From Noviherbaspirillum soli (lineage in GTDB: Bacteria > Pseudomonadota > Gammaproteobacteria > Burkholderiales > Burkholderiaceae_D), in the NCBI RefSeq assembly GCF_015352955.1, contig NZ_JACYOX010000005.1, forward strand, positions 1-64,000: a stretch of DNA of 64,000 bases. Direction: 5' to 3'. The notes under the pieces were generated by a model. It worked only from the letters and a program-made list of their open reading frames with translations. It did no database searches and had not been told where the DNA came from. The position numbers were made by a program, and so were the translations under genes. Positions within the stretch are counted from its first letter, which is position 1; each line of letters starts with the position of its first letter. Below are positions 38,809 through 48,198 of the stretch, in pieces.

Positions 38809-40172
38809 TCGCCGTGCCCGCAGGCCGCACGCGCCGCATCGGCGCGCTGGCCTGGCCGCTGCTGATCGGGCAACTGGCGGTCATTGCCAACGGCGTGATC
38901 GACACCGCGATGACGTCGCGCTTTTCGTCCGCCGACCTGGCCGCGCTGGCGGTCGGCGCCTCGATCTATGTCAGCTCCTTCGTCGGCCTGTCGGGCGTGC
39001 TGCAGGCGGTGTCGCCCATCATCGGCCAGCTGTATGGCGCCGGAAAACATGAGCGCATCGGCTTCGAGATCCGGCAGAGCCTGTGGCTGGCGCTGTTCCT
39101 GTGCCTGGCCGGACTGGCGCTGCTGCTGTTCCCGCAGCCGCTGCTGGCCCTGGCCCATGCGTCGCCCGAAGTGGCAGACAAGGTCAGTCTCTATCTGCGC
39201 ATCCTGGCGCTCGCCCTGCCGGCCACGCTGGCCTTTCGCATCTACAGTTCGCTCAACACCGCGCTGGCCCGGCCAAGGATGGTGATGGCGATCCAGGTCG
39301 GCACCCTGCTGATGAAGATTCCGCTGAACCTGCTGTTCATCTTCGGCGGCCTCGGCCTGCCGGCCATGGGCGGGCCGGGCTGCGCGGTCGCCACCGCGAT
39401 CGCCGCCTGGATCGCGGTGCTGGCCGGCCTGTTCCTGCTGCGGCGCGACCGCTTCTACGACACGTTCCGGCTGTTCGGCGCCGGCTTCGAGCGTCCGCAC
39501 TGGGCGGCGCAGCGCGCCTTCCTGAAGCTGGGCATACCGATGGGCCTGTCCTACCTGATCGAAGTCACCGCCTACACCTTCATGGCACTGTTCATCGCCC
39601 GCATCGGCACCAACGCGGTGGCCAGCCATCAGGTCACGGCCAACTTCGGCACCGTGCTCTACATGCTGCCGCTGTCGATCGCCAATGCCACCGGCACGCT
39701 GGTGGCGCAGGCGCTGGGCGCCAGGCAGCTGGACGAGGCCAGGCGCATCGGCCATGCCGGCATCCGGCTGGCCGCCCTGGCCTCGGTCACCGTGGGCGTG
39801 CTGGTCTGGCTGTTCCGGGGCTTGATCATCCGGGCCTACACGCCGGATGAGGCGGTGATCGCGGCCGCGATGCCGCTGTTCCTGTTCATCGCGTTCTACC
39901 AGTTGTTCGACTCGGTGCAGGTGACCACCGCCTTCGTGCTGCGCGCCTACAAGGTGGCCGTGGTGCCGACCGTGATCTATGCCGTCGCGCTATGGGGCGT
40001 GGGCCTGTGCGGCGGCTATCTGATGGGCCTGGACCCGCTCGGCATCGCGCCAGCCGCGGTGCGCGGCGCGGCCGGCTTCTGGCTTGGCAACAGCGCCAGT
40101 CTCGGCCTGGTGGCCATCGGCCTGCTGTGGTACCTGCGGGTAATAGAACGCCGCGCGACAGCCGCGGCTTAG
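38805..40172 (+). CDS. MATE-family efflux transporter (NorM-like)
   Basis: A 455-residue membrane protein with twelve predicted helices in two similar halves. Typical MATE stretches are visible: LAWPLLIGQLAVIANGVIDT at the start, GLSGVLQAVSPIIGQLYGAG and, in the second half, GIPMGLSYLIEVTAYTFMAL. It would use a sodium or proton gradient to export cationic drugs, flavins or other small molecules. It overlaps the membrane glycosyltransferase by 4 bases (ATGA), an unusual partner that hints at a shared process, for example export linked to envelope modification. The next gene is on the opposite strand. Confidence 0.9.
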   Translation: MIAVPAGRTRRIGALAWPLLIGQLAVIANGVIDTAMTSRFSSADLAALAVGASIYVSSFVGLSGVLQAVSPIIGQLYGAGKHERIGFEIRQSLWLALFLCLAGLALLLFPQPLLALAHASPEVADKVSLYLRILALALPATLAFRIYSSLNTALARPRMVMAIQVGTLLMKIPLNLLFIFGGLGLPAMGGPGCAVATAIAAWIAVLAGLFLLRRDRFYDTFRLFGAGFERPHWAAQRAFLKLGIPMGLSYLIEVTAYTFMALFIARIGTNAVASHQVTANFGTVLYMLPLSIANATGTLVAQALGARQLDEARRIGHAGIRLAALASVTVGVLVWLFRGLIIRAYTPDEAVIAAAMPLFLFIAFYQLFDSVQVTTAFVLRAYKVAVVPTVIYAVALWGVGLCGGYLMGLDPLGIAPAAVRGAAGFWLGNSASLGLVAIGLLWYLRVIERRATAAA

Positions 40173-40216
40173 CGGCTTGGCGGCTTGGCGGCCCGGCAGT
40201 TCATGGGCCTGCCGGC

Positions 40217-40441
40217 TCAGCCGCCGCCCACATCGGCCAGCAGGCGGTGCGCCAGCGCCTTGGCCTCCTCCAGCGCTTCTTCCGGCGTCTCCGACACACT
40301 ATTGACAGTCTGGGGCGCGCTGTCGGATCCCGGGCTGCCCATCCGGGTCAACAGCACGACGCCTTGGTAGGTGCCGTCCGGCAGACGCTGTATATCGGCT
40401 TCGGCTTTCCAGTCCTGCTTGGTATAGGTCACTGCTGCCAT
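40217..40441 (-). CDS. Small unknown protein, paralogue of the 40630-40848 product
   Basis: A 74-residue cytosolic protein that I do not recognise. Its body has a strand-rich region (ADIQRLPDGTYQGVVLLTRM) and an amphipathic C-terminal helix (TPEEALEEAKALAHRLLADV). It shares this plan with the protein encoded at 40630-40848: the QxPDGTYxAxVxxxR motif, then ExSALQAA-type helix ends. There is no signal peptide. It stands on the same strand as its paralogue but 188 bases away. The ATG at 40441 is preceded by AAGGAAAC. Confidence 0.7.
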   Translation of the reverse strand: MAAVTYTKQDWKAEADIQRLPDGTYQGVVLLTRMGSPGSDSAPQTVNSVSETPEEALEEAKALAHRLLADVGGG

Positions 40442-40629
40442 GGTGTTTCCTTTAAGGTTTCGAGAAGGAAAATGCCTGCATCCGGCAAGCGTCGATTGCG
40501 ACCGCTCAAGGGCCGCTGACGGGATTTGCGGATGATGATCAGGCGTGTCGGGAAGCGCTAACCATCCGGACGGAAGAAACGGCGGGATGCCGGAGCCGCA
40601 GGCCCTCGCCAGTCCTTTCGGACGGGCAC

Positions 40630-40848
40630 TCAGAATTCATGCTCGTCCAGAGCCCGCTGCGCGCGTGCCTGGGCCGCCTGCAATGCCGACGACTCGTCGG
40701 GATGGATCCCGGCCGGGATGAAGGTCTCGGCGCTTTCCGGCTCACGGCTCAGTCGCACGAACACCTGGGCTTCATAGGTGCCGTCAGGCATCTGCTTGGT
40801 ATCGGTGCGGGCGATATGGGTGCCGCTTTGCAGGGTGCTTCCTGTCAT
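40630..40848 (-). CDS. Small unknown protein, paralogue of the 40217-40441 product
   Basis: A 72-residue protein with TKQMPDGTYEAQVFVRLSRE as its central motif and an amphipathic C-terminal helix (DESSALQAAQARAQRALDEH). I do not recognise the family. The start at 40848 has an excellent AGGAGG site and overlaps the stop of the next upstream gene by one base (TGATG), so it is translationally coupled to the small acidic protein gene. The pair of paralogues suggests a duplicated small fold, possibly dimeric. No known functional residue is evident. Confidence 0.75.
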   Translation of the reverse strand: MTGSTLQSGTHIARTDTKQMPDGTYEAQVFVRLSREPESAETFIPAGIHPDESSALQAAQARAQRALDEHEF

Positions 40849-40991
40849 CAGTCCTCCTGGGCGATCGCGCACGACTGGGGATTATGGTCAGGCACCGGCT
40901 CCTCGTCGGGAGCGGGAACCCCCGGAACCGGAATGGAATCATCCTCTTCCATCGGTTCATGGTCCGGATGCGGCACAGGGGCTCGATGCAT
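40848..40991 (-). CDS. Small acidic Pro-rich protein of unknown function
   Basis: A 47-residue peptide, strongly acidic and rich in proline (it includes DHEPMEEDDSIPVPGVPAP then DEEPVPDHNP). It is predicted to be disordered and has no signal peptide. The ATG at 40991 has GGAG upstream (gcggagactgtc). The stop overlaps the start of the 72-residue protein by one base, which supports it as a real gene. The longer frame starting at 41048 lacks a site. I do not recognise it; Pro/Asp-rich peptides of this kind are seen in betaproteobacteria without assigned function. Confidence 0.65.
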   Translation of the reverse strand: MHRAPVPHPDHEPMEEDDSIPVPGVPAPDEEPVPDHNPQSCAIAQED

Positions 40992-41116
40992 GACAGTCTC
41001 CGCGCTGAAATGGAACAAAAATGCTATCACGCATGCCTGGTGCGGCATTGCGTCTGATCACGCGGGCGAGCATCCCGCTTCCCGCTTCGTCAGGCGTGTA
41101 CTGGCCTGCGCAAGCG

Positions 41117-41941
41117 CTACGGCGCGCCCGGCATGGTGAAGGTGAGGTTGCCCCAGAAGCTGTCCCAGTCGGCATCCGCCGTGCCCTGCGCCGGCTGCAT
41201 GTGAACCGCGCTGACCATCCAGTCGCCGGCGTAAGGCAGGCCGAGGCCTACCTCCCCCGCGGCATCGGTGCGGGCACGGATGATCAGCAGCTGCGACTGG
41301 TCCCGGTGCCGGTGCCATCCCTTGACCAGCACACCGGATAGCGGCTTGCCGTCGAAGGTCAGCTTCAGGCGCAGCGTGGCGCCCGGAGCGGCCGCGAATG
41401 GGTCCGACAGCGGCGTGATCTCCATGCGCTGCCCGGTGCGCAGCGCATAGGTGCCGTCCGACATCTCGCCTGCCCGCAGCAGGGTCTTCACATGGCGCCG
41501 GTAGCGTTCGCGGCCGGGCGTGGCGTCCTTGCCGGCTGCCTTGCGCTGCTCGATGACGTGGTCCAGCCCTTCGTCATGCAGATAGGCGTGGAATTTGTCG
41601 GCGGACAGGGAAAACGTGATCGGCTGGCTGTCGAACGCGATCAGGCTGGTGCCGGCCGCAAGCGGCACGGCCAGCATGGGCACGGCGGTGCGGCGCGGCA
41701 GGCGGGCGGCGAGATCCGTCACCTTGCCGGCGGCGTAATGCCGCAGGGCGACCGTGCGCTCGTCGACGAAAGGCGTGAGTTCGCCATCGAAGTTCTCGCC
41801 GACCCGCAGCGTCAGTTCGCTGACGCCGCCGGCGGGAAGCAGCGACGGGCGGGCCTGCAGCCAGAATTCGTGGGCGGCGGCAGGCGGGGCCGCCAGGCAG
41901 CACAGTCCGGCAAACAGCAGGGAAGGCAGGCGGAGGCGCAT
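41117..41941 (-). CDS. Exported DUF4198-type protein
   Basis: The 274-residue protein has a signal peptide (MRLRLPSLLFAGLCCLAAPP then AAA) and then HEFWLQARPSLLPAGG, a typical beginning of DUF4198 (CopC/CbiK-like periplasmic) proteins, where the His after the cleavage site is often a metal ligand. It has further beta-rich Ig-like repeats and the segment SGVLVKGWHRHRDQSQLLII and DAAGEVGLGLPYAGDWMVS, like carbohydrate- or metal-handling periplasmic proteins. DUF4198 members are often linked to nickel or cobalt uptake, but no transporter is here. The ATG at 41941 is chosen for the signal peptide; an upstream frame of Pro-Met repeats probably is not translated. Confidence 0.8.
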   Translation of the reverse strand: MRLRLPSLLFAGLCCLAAPPAAAHEFWLQARPSLLPAGGVSELTLRVGENFDGELTPFVDERTVALRHYAAGKVTDLAARLPRRTAVPMLAVPLAAGTSLIAFDSQPITFSLSADKFHAYLHDEGLDHVIEQRKAAGKDATPGRERYRRHVKTLLRAGEMSDGTYALRTGQRMEITPLSDPFAAAPGATLRLKLTFDGKPLSGVLVKGWHRHRDQSQLLIIRARTDAAGEVGLGLPYAGDWMVSAVHMQPAQGTADADWDSFWGNLTFTMPGAP

Positions 41942-41956
41942 GGGCTGTGCGAAAGG

Positions 41957-41990
41957 CATTGGCATTGGGATTGGGATTGGCATGGGATTG
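41957..41990. repeat. Short hexanucleotide repeats upstream of the DUF4198 gene
   Basis: The plus strand has imperfect ggcatt/gggatt units several times in a row, just before the 5' end of the gene. An in-frame reading gives a Met-Pro-Ile run. The repeat could vary in length and thereby alter spacing or start choice. Confidence 0.5.
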
Positions 41991-42076
41991 CCTGCCACTA
42001 TCGCACAGGTGCCGTTAGTTATCTTGCCTGAGGACAAAAGCCGGTAAGCAACGATCAGCCACGTGGCCGCAAACAA

Positions 42077-42101
42077 GAACGCCCCGCAGCGCGGGGCGTT
42101 C
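42077..42101 (-). terminator. Terminator after gapA
   Basis: An 11-base stem (gaacgccccgc / gcggggcgttc) with an AGC loop lies 20 bases after the gapA stop, followed on the minus strand by TTGTTTG. Confidence 0.8.
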
Positions 42102-42122
42102 CTTCACCGGAAAGGCCGGAGA

Positions 42123-43133
42123 TTACTTCGCGTTCATCAGTGCAACCGTGGTATCGAGCATGCGGTTGGAGAAGCCCCACTCGTTGTCATACCAGGAAGA
42201 CACCTTCACCAGGCGGCCGGATACCTTGGTCAGGGTGGCGTCGAAGTTGGACGATGCCGGATTGTGGTTGAAGTCGACCGACACCAGCGGCTCGGTGTTG
42301 TAGGTCAGGATGCCCTTCAACGCGCCTTCCGAGGCTTCCTTCATGATGCTGTTGATTTCATCGACAGTGGTGTCGCGCTTGGCGATGAAGGACAGATCGA
42401 CGATGGAGACGTTGATGGTCGGGACGCGGATTGCGTAGCCGTCCAGCTTGCCGTTCAGTTCCGGCAGCACCAGGCCGACCGCGGCGGCGGCGCCGGTCTT
42501 GGTCGGGATCATGCTCTGGGTGGCGGAACGGGCGCGGCGCAGGTCTTCATGCATCACGTCGGTCAGCACCTGGTCGTTGGTATAGGCATGGACGGTGGTC
42601 ATCAGGCCGTTTTCCAGGCCGATCTTGTCGTTCAGCGGCTGGACCAGCGGCGCCAGGCAGTTGGTGGTGCAGGAAGCGTTGGAGATCACGGTGTCCGAAG
42701 CCTTCAGCACCGAGTGGTTCACGCCATACACGATGGTGGCGTCGACGTCCTTGCCGCCCGGCGCGGAGATGATCACCTTCTTGGCGCCGCCCTTCAGGTG
42801 GGCCGATGCCTTTTCCTTGGTGGTGAAGAAGCCGGTGCACTCCAGCACCACGTCCACGCCCAGCTCGCCCCATGGGATCTCGGCCGGATTGCGCTGCGCG
42901 AACACGCGGATGCGGTCGCCATTGACCACCATGAAATCGCCATCGACTTCCACGGTGCCGGGGAACTTGCCGTGCGCGGTGTCGTAACGGGTCAGGTGCG
43001 CGTTCGACTTGGCATCGCCCAGGTCGTTGATGGCGACGATCTGGATGTCGTTCTTCTTACCGCCTTCATAGTGAGCGCGCAGCACATTGCGGCCGATACG
43101 GCCATAGCCGTTGATTGCAACCTTGATCGTCAT
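42123..43133 (-). CDS. gapA: Glyceraldehyde-3-phosphate dehydrogenase
   Basis: GapA oxidises glyceraldehyde-3-phosphate with NAD+ and phosphate in glycolysis and works in reverse in gluconeogenesis. The 336-residue protein starts [20 protein letters not shown] (Rossmann motif GxGxxG) and carries the catalytic cysteine in [13 protein letters not shown]. The start at 43133 is chosen for its GGAG site; a longer frame is possible. It is downstream of tkt on the same strand with a 116-base gap, so the two sugar-phosphate enzymes are probably co-expressed, as in several betaproteobacteria. Confidence 0.97.
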   Translation of the reverse strand: MTIKVAINGYGRIGRNVLRAHYEGGKKNDIQIVAINDLGDAKSNAHLTRYDTAHGKFPGTVEVDGDFMVVNGDRIRVFAQRNPAEIPWGELGVDVVLECTGFFTTKEKASAHLKGGAKKVIISAPGGKDVDATIVYGVNHSVLKASDTVISNASCTTNCLAPLVQPLNDKIGLENGLMTTVHAYTNDQVLTDVMHEDLRRARSATQSMIPTKTGAAAAVGLVLPELNGKLDGYAIRVPTINVSIVDLSFIAKRDTTVDEINSIMKEASEGALKGILTYNTEPLVSVDFNHNPASSNFDATLTKVSGRLVKVSSWYDNEWGFSNRMLDTTVALMNAK

Positions 43134-43249
43134 TTCTACTCTCCAAACATAGTTAAGCAAACCGAATTCGCGACCTGGCGTCGTTAGGTCGTCCCATGGC
43201 GTCCTGAAGTCGCCAAGCAGGCCAGCCGCACAGGCGGCTGGCGCGGGAC

Positions 43250-45244
43250 TCAGGCCAGCACCATCTTCACTGCGTCCGCCACCTTTTCCGGGGTAAAGCC
43301 GAAGTGCTTGAACAGCACGCCGGCCGGGGCGGATTCGCCAAATGTGTCAATTCCGATAACAGCGCCTTCGAGGCCGACATACTTGTACCAGAAGTCGGAC
43401 ACGCCGGCTTCGACAGCAACACGAGGTATGCCTTTGGTCAACACGCTGGCCTTGTAGGAAGCGTCCTGGCGGTCGAACACGTCGGTGCAGGGCATGGAGA
43501 CCACGCGCACCGCGATGCCCTGCTGGGCCAGCGCATCGGCGGCCTTGATCGCCAGCTCGACCTCGGAGCCGGTGGCGATGATGATGGCCTTCGCGTCAGG
43601 CGCGTCGCGCAGCACGTAGCCGCCGCGGGCGATGTCCGCGATCTGGGCTTCATTGCGCGGCATGAACGGCAGGTTCTGGCGCGAGAAGATCAGGGTCGAC
43701 GGGCCATTCCTGCGGCGCACCGACTCGGCCCATGCCACCGCCGATTCCACGGTGTCGCACGGACGCCAGTTGTCCAGGTTGGGGATCAGGCGCAGGCTGG
43801 AGATATGCTCGACCGACTGGTGGGTCGGGCCGTCCTCGCCCAGGCCGATGGAATCGTGGGTGAAGACGAACAGCGTGCGGATCTTCATCAGCGCGGCCAT
43901 GCGCAATGCATTGCGGCTGTAATCCGAGAAGGTCAGGAAGGTCGCGCCGAACGGGATGAAGCCGCCATGCAGCGTGATGCCGTTCATGATGGCGCTCATG
44001 CCGAACTCGCGCACGCCATAGTTGATATGATTGCCCGGCTGGTTGTAGCGCACCGGCACCGATTCCTTCCAGTTGGTCAGGTTCGAGCCGGTCAGGTCGG
44101 CCGAGCCGCCCAGGAATTCCGGCAGCACCTGCGCCAGCGCCTGGATCGCGTTCTGGCTGGCCTTGCGGGTGGCGATGGTTTCCTGCTTCTCGACGCAGCT
44201 GGCGATGTAGCTGCGCACGGTCTCGTCGAAGCCGGCCGGCAGTTCGCCCTTCATGCGGCGCTGCAGTTCGGCCGCTTCCTGCGGATACTTTTCCTGGTAC
44301 AGGCCGAACAGGTTGTTCCAGTCGCCCTCGACGCGGGCGCCGCTTTCGCGGGCATCCCAGTCGGCATACACGTCGGCCGGGATCTCGAACGGCTGATCGG
44401 ACCAGCCCAGCGCCTCGCGGGTCAGCGCGATTTCCTTGTCGCCCAGCGCGGCGCCGTGCACCTTGTCGCTGCCCTGCAGCGTCGGCGCGCCCTTGCCGAT
44501 CACGGTGCGGCAGCAGATCAGGGTCGGCTTGCCGGCGTCGCGCGCCTGGCGGATCGCCGCGTCGATCGCGTCCACGTCATGGCCGTCGACGGCGCGGATC
44601 ACGTTCCAGCCATAGGCTTCGAAGCGCTTCGGCGTATCGTCGGTGAACCAGCCTTCCACCTTGCCGTCGATCGAGATGCCGTTGTCGTCATACAGCACCA
44701 CCAGCTTGGACAGGCCTAGGGTGCCGGCCAGCGAGCAGGCTTCGTGGGAAATGCCTTCCATCAGGCAGCCGTCGCCGGCGAACACATAGGTGTGGTGGTC
44801 GATGACGTCCAGGCCCGGGCGGTTGAAGTGCGCCGCCAGCAGCTTCTCGGCCAGCGCCATGCCGACCGCATTGGTGATGCCCTGGCCCAGCGGGCCGGTG
44901 CTGGTTTCCACGCCCGGCGTGATCTCGTATTCCGGATGGCCCGGCGTCTTCGAATGCAACTGGCGGAAGTTGCGGATCTCGTCCATAGCCAGTTCATGGC
45001 CGGTCAGGTGCAGCAGCGCATACAGCAGCATCGAACCGTGGCCGTTGGAGAGCACGAAACGGTCGCGGTTGATCCAGCGCGGATTGGCCGGATTGTGGCG
45101 ATAGTGCCGCGCCCACAATGCAACGGCGATCTCGGCCATGCCCATCGGCATGCCAGGATGGCCGGAGTTGGCTTTTTGAACGGCATCCATTGCCAGCGCA
45201 CGAATTGCATTGGCCATTCTGTTGGTGGAAGGGGTGGAAGTCAT
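43250..45244 (-). CDS. tkt: Transketolase
   Basis: Tkt transfers two-carbon units between pentose phosphate intermediates using thiamine diphosphate and, together with GapA, serves carbon flow. The 664-residue protein begins [20 protein letters not shown] and has the thiamine diphosphate motif [18 protein letters not shown] and the transketolase signature in [18 protein letters not shown]. The ATG at 45244 gives the usual family length (about 663); an upstream ATG at 45289 would add 15 residues and is not supported by a better site. It is divergent from rsmE (225 bases) and precedes gapA. Confidence 0.97.
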   Translation of the reverse strand: MTSTPSTNRMANAIRALAMDAVQKANSGHPGMPMGMAEIAVALWARHYRHNPANPRWINRDRFVLSNGHGSMLLYALLHLTGHELAMDEIRNFRQLHSKTPGHPEYEITPGVETSTGPLGQGITNAVGMALAEKLLAAHFNRPGLDVIDHHTYVFAGDGCLMEGISHEACSLAGTLGLSKLVVLYDDNGISIDGKVEGWFTDDTPKRFEAYGWNVIRAVDGHDVDAIDAAIRQARDAGKPTLICCRTVIGKGAPTLQGSDKVHGAALGDKEIALTREALGWSDQPFEIPADVYADWDARESGARVEGDWNNLFGLYQEKYPQEAAELQRRMKGELPAGFDETVRSYIASCVEKQETIATRKASQNAIQALAQVLPEFLGGSADLTGSNLTNWKESVPVRYNQPGNHINYGVREFGMSAIMNGITLHGGFIPFGATFLTFSDYSRNALRMAALMKIRTLFVFTHDSIGLGEDGPTHQSVEHISSLRLIPNLDNWRPCDTVESAVAWAESVRRRNGPSTLIFSRQNLPFMPRNEAQIADIARGGYVLRDAPDAKAIIIATGSEVELAIKAADALAQQGIAVRVVSMPCTDVFDRQDASYKASVLTKGIPRVAVEAGVSDFWYKYVGLEGAVIGIDTFGESAPAGVLFKHFGFTPEKVADAVKMVLA

Positions 45245-45469
45245 GATGGATTCGGGTAGTGGACGAGACGCGGGGGCGGTTTGGGACATTGCTGCAAAGC
45301 CGCACATTTTAGCAGACTGGCGGGCGTTGATCGTAGTTCCCGGCTATTGCCAGCAAGACAAGCGCCAATGGCGCGCAATGCCGAACCGGGCAACGCAGGT
45401 CGCCTCCCGGCTTGATGACAGGACACCCGGCCTGGCCTAAAATCAGCCGCCCACCCTAACGGATCGACC

Positions 45470-46195
45470 ATGCCCCGCTTCTACTTTCCCGATGCCCTGG
45501 CCGAAGGCGCCATCGTCGCCCTGCCCGATCATGTCGCGCATCATTTGCATGTGCTGCGGCTGGCCCCGGGCGACCGGATCACCCTGTTCAACGGCCAGGG
45601 CGGCGAATACCACGCCACGCTGGAACACCTGGACCGCAAGCGGGCGCAGGCTGAAATCAAGCTGTTTTCGCCGCAGGAAGCGGAATTGCCCTACGCGGTG
45701 ACCCTGGCCCAGGCGCTGCCCGAGGGCAGCAAGATGGACTGGATCATCGAAAAGGCGGTGGAACTGGGCGCCACCGCGCTGCAGCCGTTGGCCGCGCAGC
45801 GCTGCGTGGTGCGGCTTTCCGCCGACCGCGCGGCCAGGAAAACGGCGCACTGGCAAGGCGTCATCACCGCCGCCGCAGAACAGTGCGGCCGCAACCGGCT
45901 GCCGCACCTGGCCGAGGTCGTCGACTTCGGCGCCTGGATCAGCCAGCACGACCTGCACAAGCGCATCTTGCTGTCGCCGCGCGCCGAAGAGTCGCTGTCG
46001 GACTGGGCGCGCCATCATCCGCCGCAGGCGGTGACGCTAATGGTCGGCCCGGAAGGCGGCTTTTCCGACGCCGAGGAAAAGGCCGCGCTGGAACACGGCG
46101 CGCTGGCGCTGGGCATGGGGCCGCGGGTGCTGCGCACCGAGACCGCCGGACTGGCCGCATTGGCGGCGCTGAACGCGGTCTGGGGCGCGATGTAG
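45470..46195 (+). CDS. rsmE: 16S rRNA (uracil-1498-N3)-methyltransferase
   Basis: RsmE methylates U1498 in the decoding region of 16S rRNA, using S-adenosylmethionine; it is a SPOUT (knotted) enzyme. The 241-residue protein starts MPRFYFPDALAEGAIVALP and has HLHVLRLAPGDRITLFNGQG, EKAVELGATALQPL and the knot motif VGPEGGFSDAEEKAALEHGA. The length and motifs are typical. The ATG at 45470 is well placed, as the family N-terminus is almost invariable. A 13-base gap separates it from the MtfA-like gene downstream, so they may be co-transcribed. Confidence 0.96.
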   Translation: MPRFYFPDALAEGAIVALPDHVAHHLHVLRLAPGDRITLFNGQGGEYHATLEHLDRKRAQAEIKLFSPQEAELPYAVTLAQALPEGSKMDWIIEKAVELGATALQPLAAQRCVVRLSADRAARKTAHWQGVITAAAEQCGRNRLPHLAEVVDFGAWISQHDLHKRILLSPRAEESLSDWARHHPPQAVTLMVGPEGGFSDAEEKAALEHGALALGMGPRVLRTETAGLAALAALNAVWGAM

Positions 46196-46208
46196 GGCGG
46201 CAACGATC

Positions 46209-47039
46209 GTGAAACTGTTCAACCGCCTGTTTCGCCGCGCCGCGCCGGCCATCGATGACGCGCAATGGCAACAGGCGGTGCAGGGCATGCCCTTCCTGCA
46301 CCGCCTCGACGCCGACGAACTGGCGCGCCTGAAATCCCTGGCGGCGCGCTTCCTCGACAGCCATGCCGTCAGCGGCGCCGGCGGCTTTGAGGTCGGCAAT
46401 GACGTGGCGCTGTGCATCGCCGCCCAGGCCTGCCTGCCGGTGCTCAACCTGACCCTGGAGCTCTATGACGACATGGCCGGCGTGATCGTCTATCCCGCCG
46501 CCTTCGTGGTGCGCCACAGCGAGGTCGACGAAGCCGGCGTGGTGCATGAATGGGAAGCGGCCATGGCAGGCGAAGCGCTGGATGCCGGCGGCGCGGTGGT
46601 GCTGTCCTGGGAAGACGCGCAGGAAGACCATCTTTGGGATGACGGCGGCAACCTTGTCATCCATGAATTCGTGCACAAGATCGACATGGGCAGCGGTGGC
46701 GCCAACGGCTGCCCGCCGTTCCTGGCGGCATTTCATGCCGGCATCGACCCGGCGCGCTGGAAAGCCGCATTCTCCACAGCCTACGACGACTTCTGCACCC
46801 GGGTCGACGCGCTGGAACGCCGGCTGCCGCCCGATTTCGATGAGGAAAACGAACATCACCTCGACCTGTATGCCGAACTGGCCCAGGCGCTGCCGATGGA
46901 CCCCTACGGCGCCGAGGCGCCAGCGGAATTCTTCGCGGTTGCGTCGGAGGCATTCTTCGCAAGACCCGCCCCGCTGCGCGCCACTTACCCGCAAGTCTTT
47001 GAATTGCTTGAAAAATATTACCGTCAGCGCGTTCGTTGA
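46209..47039 (+). CDS. mtfA: M90-family zinc metallopeptidase (MtfA-like)
   Basis: The 276-residue cytosolic protein is like MtfA (formerly YeeI), a Zn peptidase whose activity is affected by the Mlc regulator and which helps control glucose PTS expression in E. coli. The HExxH motif is in NLVIHEFVHKIDM, with the downstream Glu/Asp region FSTAYDDFCTRVDALERR and C-terminal PAEFFAVASEAFFARPAPLR, as in the family. Betaproteobacteria usually lack a classical Mlc-PtsG link, so the partner may differ. The gene follows rsmE by 13 bases and precedes ribF by 91 bases. Confidence 0.9.
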   Translation: MKLFNRLFRRAAPAIDDAQWQQAVQGMPFLHRLDADELARLKSLAARFLDSHAVSGAGGFEVGNDVALCIAAQACLPVLNLTLELYDDMAGVIVYPAAFVVRHSEVDEAGVVHEWEAAMAGEALDAGGAVVLSWEDAQEDHLWDDGGNLVIHEFVHKIDMGSGGANGCPPFLAAFHAGIDPARWKAAFSTAYDDFCTRVDALERRLPPDFDEENEHHLDLYAELAQALPMDPYGAEAPAEFFAVASEAFFARPAPLRATYPQVFELLEKYYRQRVR

Positions 47040-47130
47040 CCGGCCTTGTCCCGGCGCCTGATACGGAAAGGCAAAGGTTTGCCCGTATAATCCAAGGTTT
47101 TTCGACCGACTCCCGACCCGGCTTCTCCCA

Positions 47131-48108
47131 ATGAAGGTATTTCGCGGACTTCCCAATGCCGAATCGCGCGCGCCCTGCGCGCTCACCATCGGCAACTTCG
47201 ACGGCGTGCATCGCGGCCATCAGGCCCTGCTGGCGCGGCTGCGCGAGGCGGCGGACCTGCGCAACCTGGAAACCGCGGTGATGACCTTCGAGCCGCATCC
47301 ACGGGAGTATTTCGCCCAGCGCGCCGGCGACCTGTCCAGGGCGCCGACCCGTATCGCCAGCCTGCGCGACAAGCTGCAGTCGCTGGCCAATGCCGGCATT
47401 GACCGGGTCATCGTCGAACACTTCAACGCCCATTTCGCGGCGCTGTCGCCGGATGAATTCGTCAGCCGCGTGCTGGTCGAAGGCCTGCATGTGAAATGGC
47501 TGATCGTCGGCGAAGACTTCTGCTACGGATCGCGTCGCGCCGGCAACATGGCCACGCTGATGGAAGCCGGCCGCCGCCATGGCTTCGAGGTCGAGGCGCT
47601 GCCGACGGTGAACAATGGCGGAAGCCGCATCTCCTCCTCCGCCATCCGCGCCGCACTGGCCGCCGCCGACTTCGACCATGCGCGCCAGCTGCTCGGCCAT
47701 GGCTACACCGTCTCCGGCCACGTGATCCACGGCCAGAAATTGGGCCGCACCCTGGGCTTTCCGACGCTGAACCTGCGCATCGCCCATCGCCGGCCCGCCC
47801 TGTCGGGCATCTTCGTGGTGCAGGTGCACGGTCTGGCGCCGCAGCCGCTGCCGGCGGTGGCCAGCCTGGGCGTGCGCCCGACCGTGGACGACAGCGGCCG
47901 GGTGCTGCTGGAAACCCATCTGTTCGACTACAACGAACAGTGCTACGGCAAGCTGATCCGGGTCGAATTCCTGGCCAAGCTGCGCGACGAAGAGAAATAC
48001 GACGGCCTGGCGGCGCTGACCGCCGCCATCCGCAACGACGAAGAGCAGGCCCGCGCCTGGTTCCGCCAGCACAACAGCGGCGCCGTGTCCGCCACCGACC
48101 GAATTTGA
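47131..48108 (+). CDS. ribF: Bifunctional riboflavin kinase/FAD synthetase
   Basis: RibF phosphorylates riboflavin to FMN and adenylates FMN to FAD. The 325-residue protein begins with MKVFRGLPNAESRAPCALTI and the nucleotidyltransferase motif GNFDGVHRGHQALL, and the C-terminal kinase domain has GRTLGFPTLNLRI and the conserved GVRPTVDDSGRVLLETHLFD. It starts the conserved cluster ribF-ileS-lspA-coaBC-dut. A TATAAT-like box is about 40 bases upstream (47090-47095). Confidence 0.97.
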   Translation: MKVFRGLPNAESRAPCALTIGNFDGVHRGHQALLARLREAADLRNLETAVMTFEPHPREYFAQRAGDLSRAPTRIASLRDKLQSLANAGIDRVIVEHFNAHFAALSPDEFVSRVLVEGLHVKWLIVGEDFCYGSRRAGNMATLMEAGRRHGFEVEALPTVNNGGSRISSSAIRAALAAADFDHARQLLGHGYTVSGHVIHGQKLGRTLGFPTLNLRIAHRRPALSGIFVVQVHGLAPQPLPAVASLGVRPTVDDSGRVLLETHLFDYNEQCYGKLIRVEFLAKLRDEEKYDGLAALTAAIRNDEEQARAWFRQHNSGAVSATDRI

Positions 48109-48198
48109 CGCTGCCCAAGAGCGCCGTATCCGATTGCGCCCGGCGGATTTTCTTCGCCGGGCATACCGACAAGTCACCGATTCCAGCAAAGCCATTCC

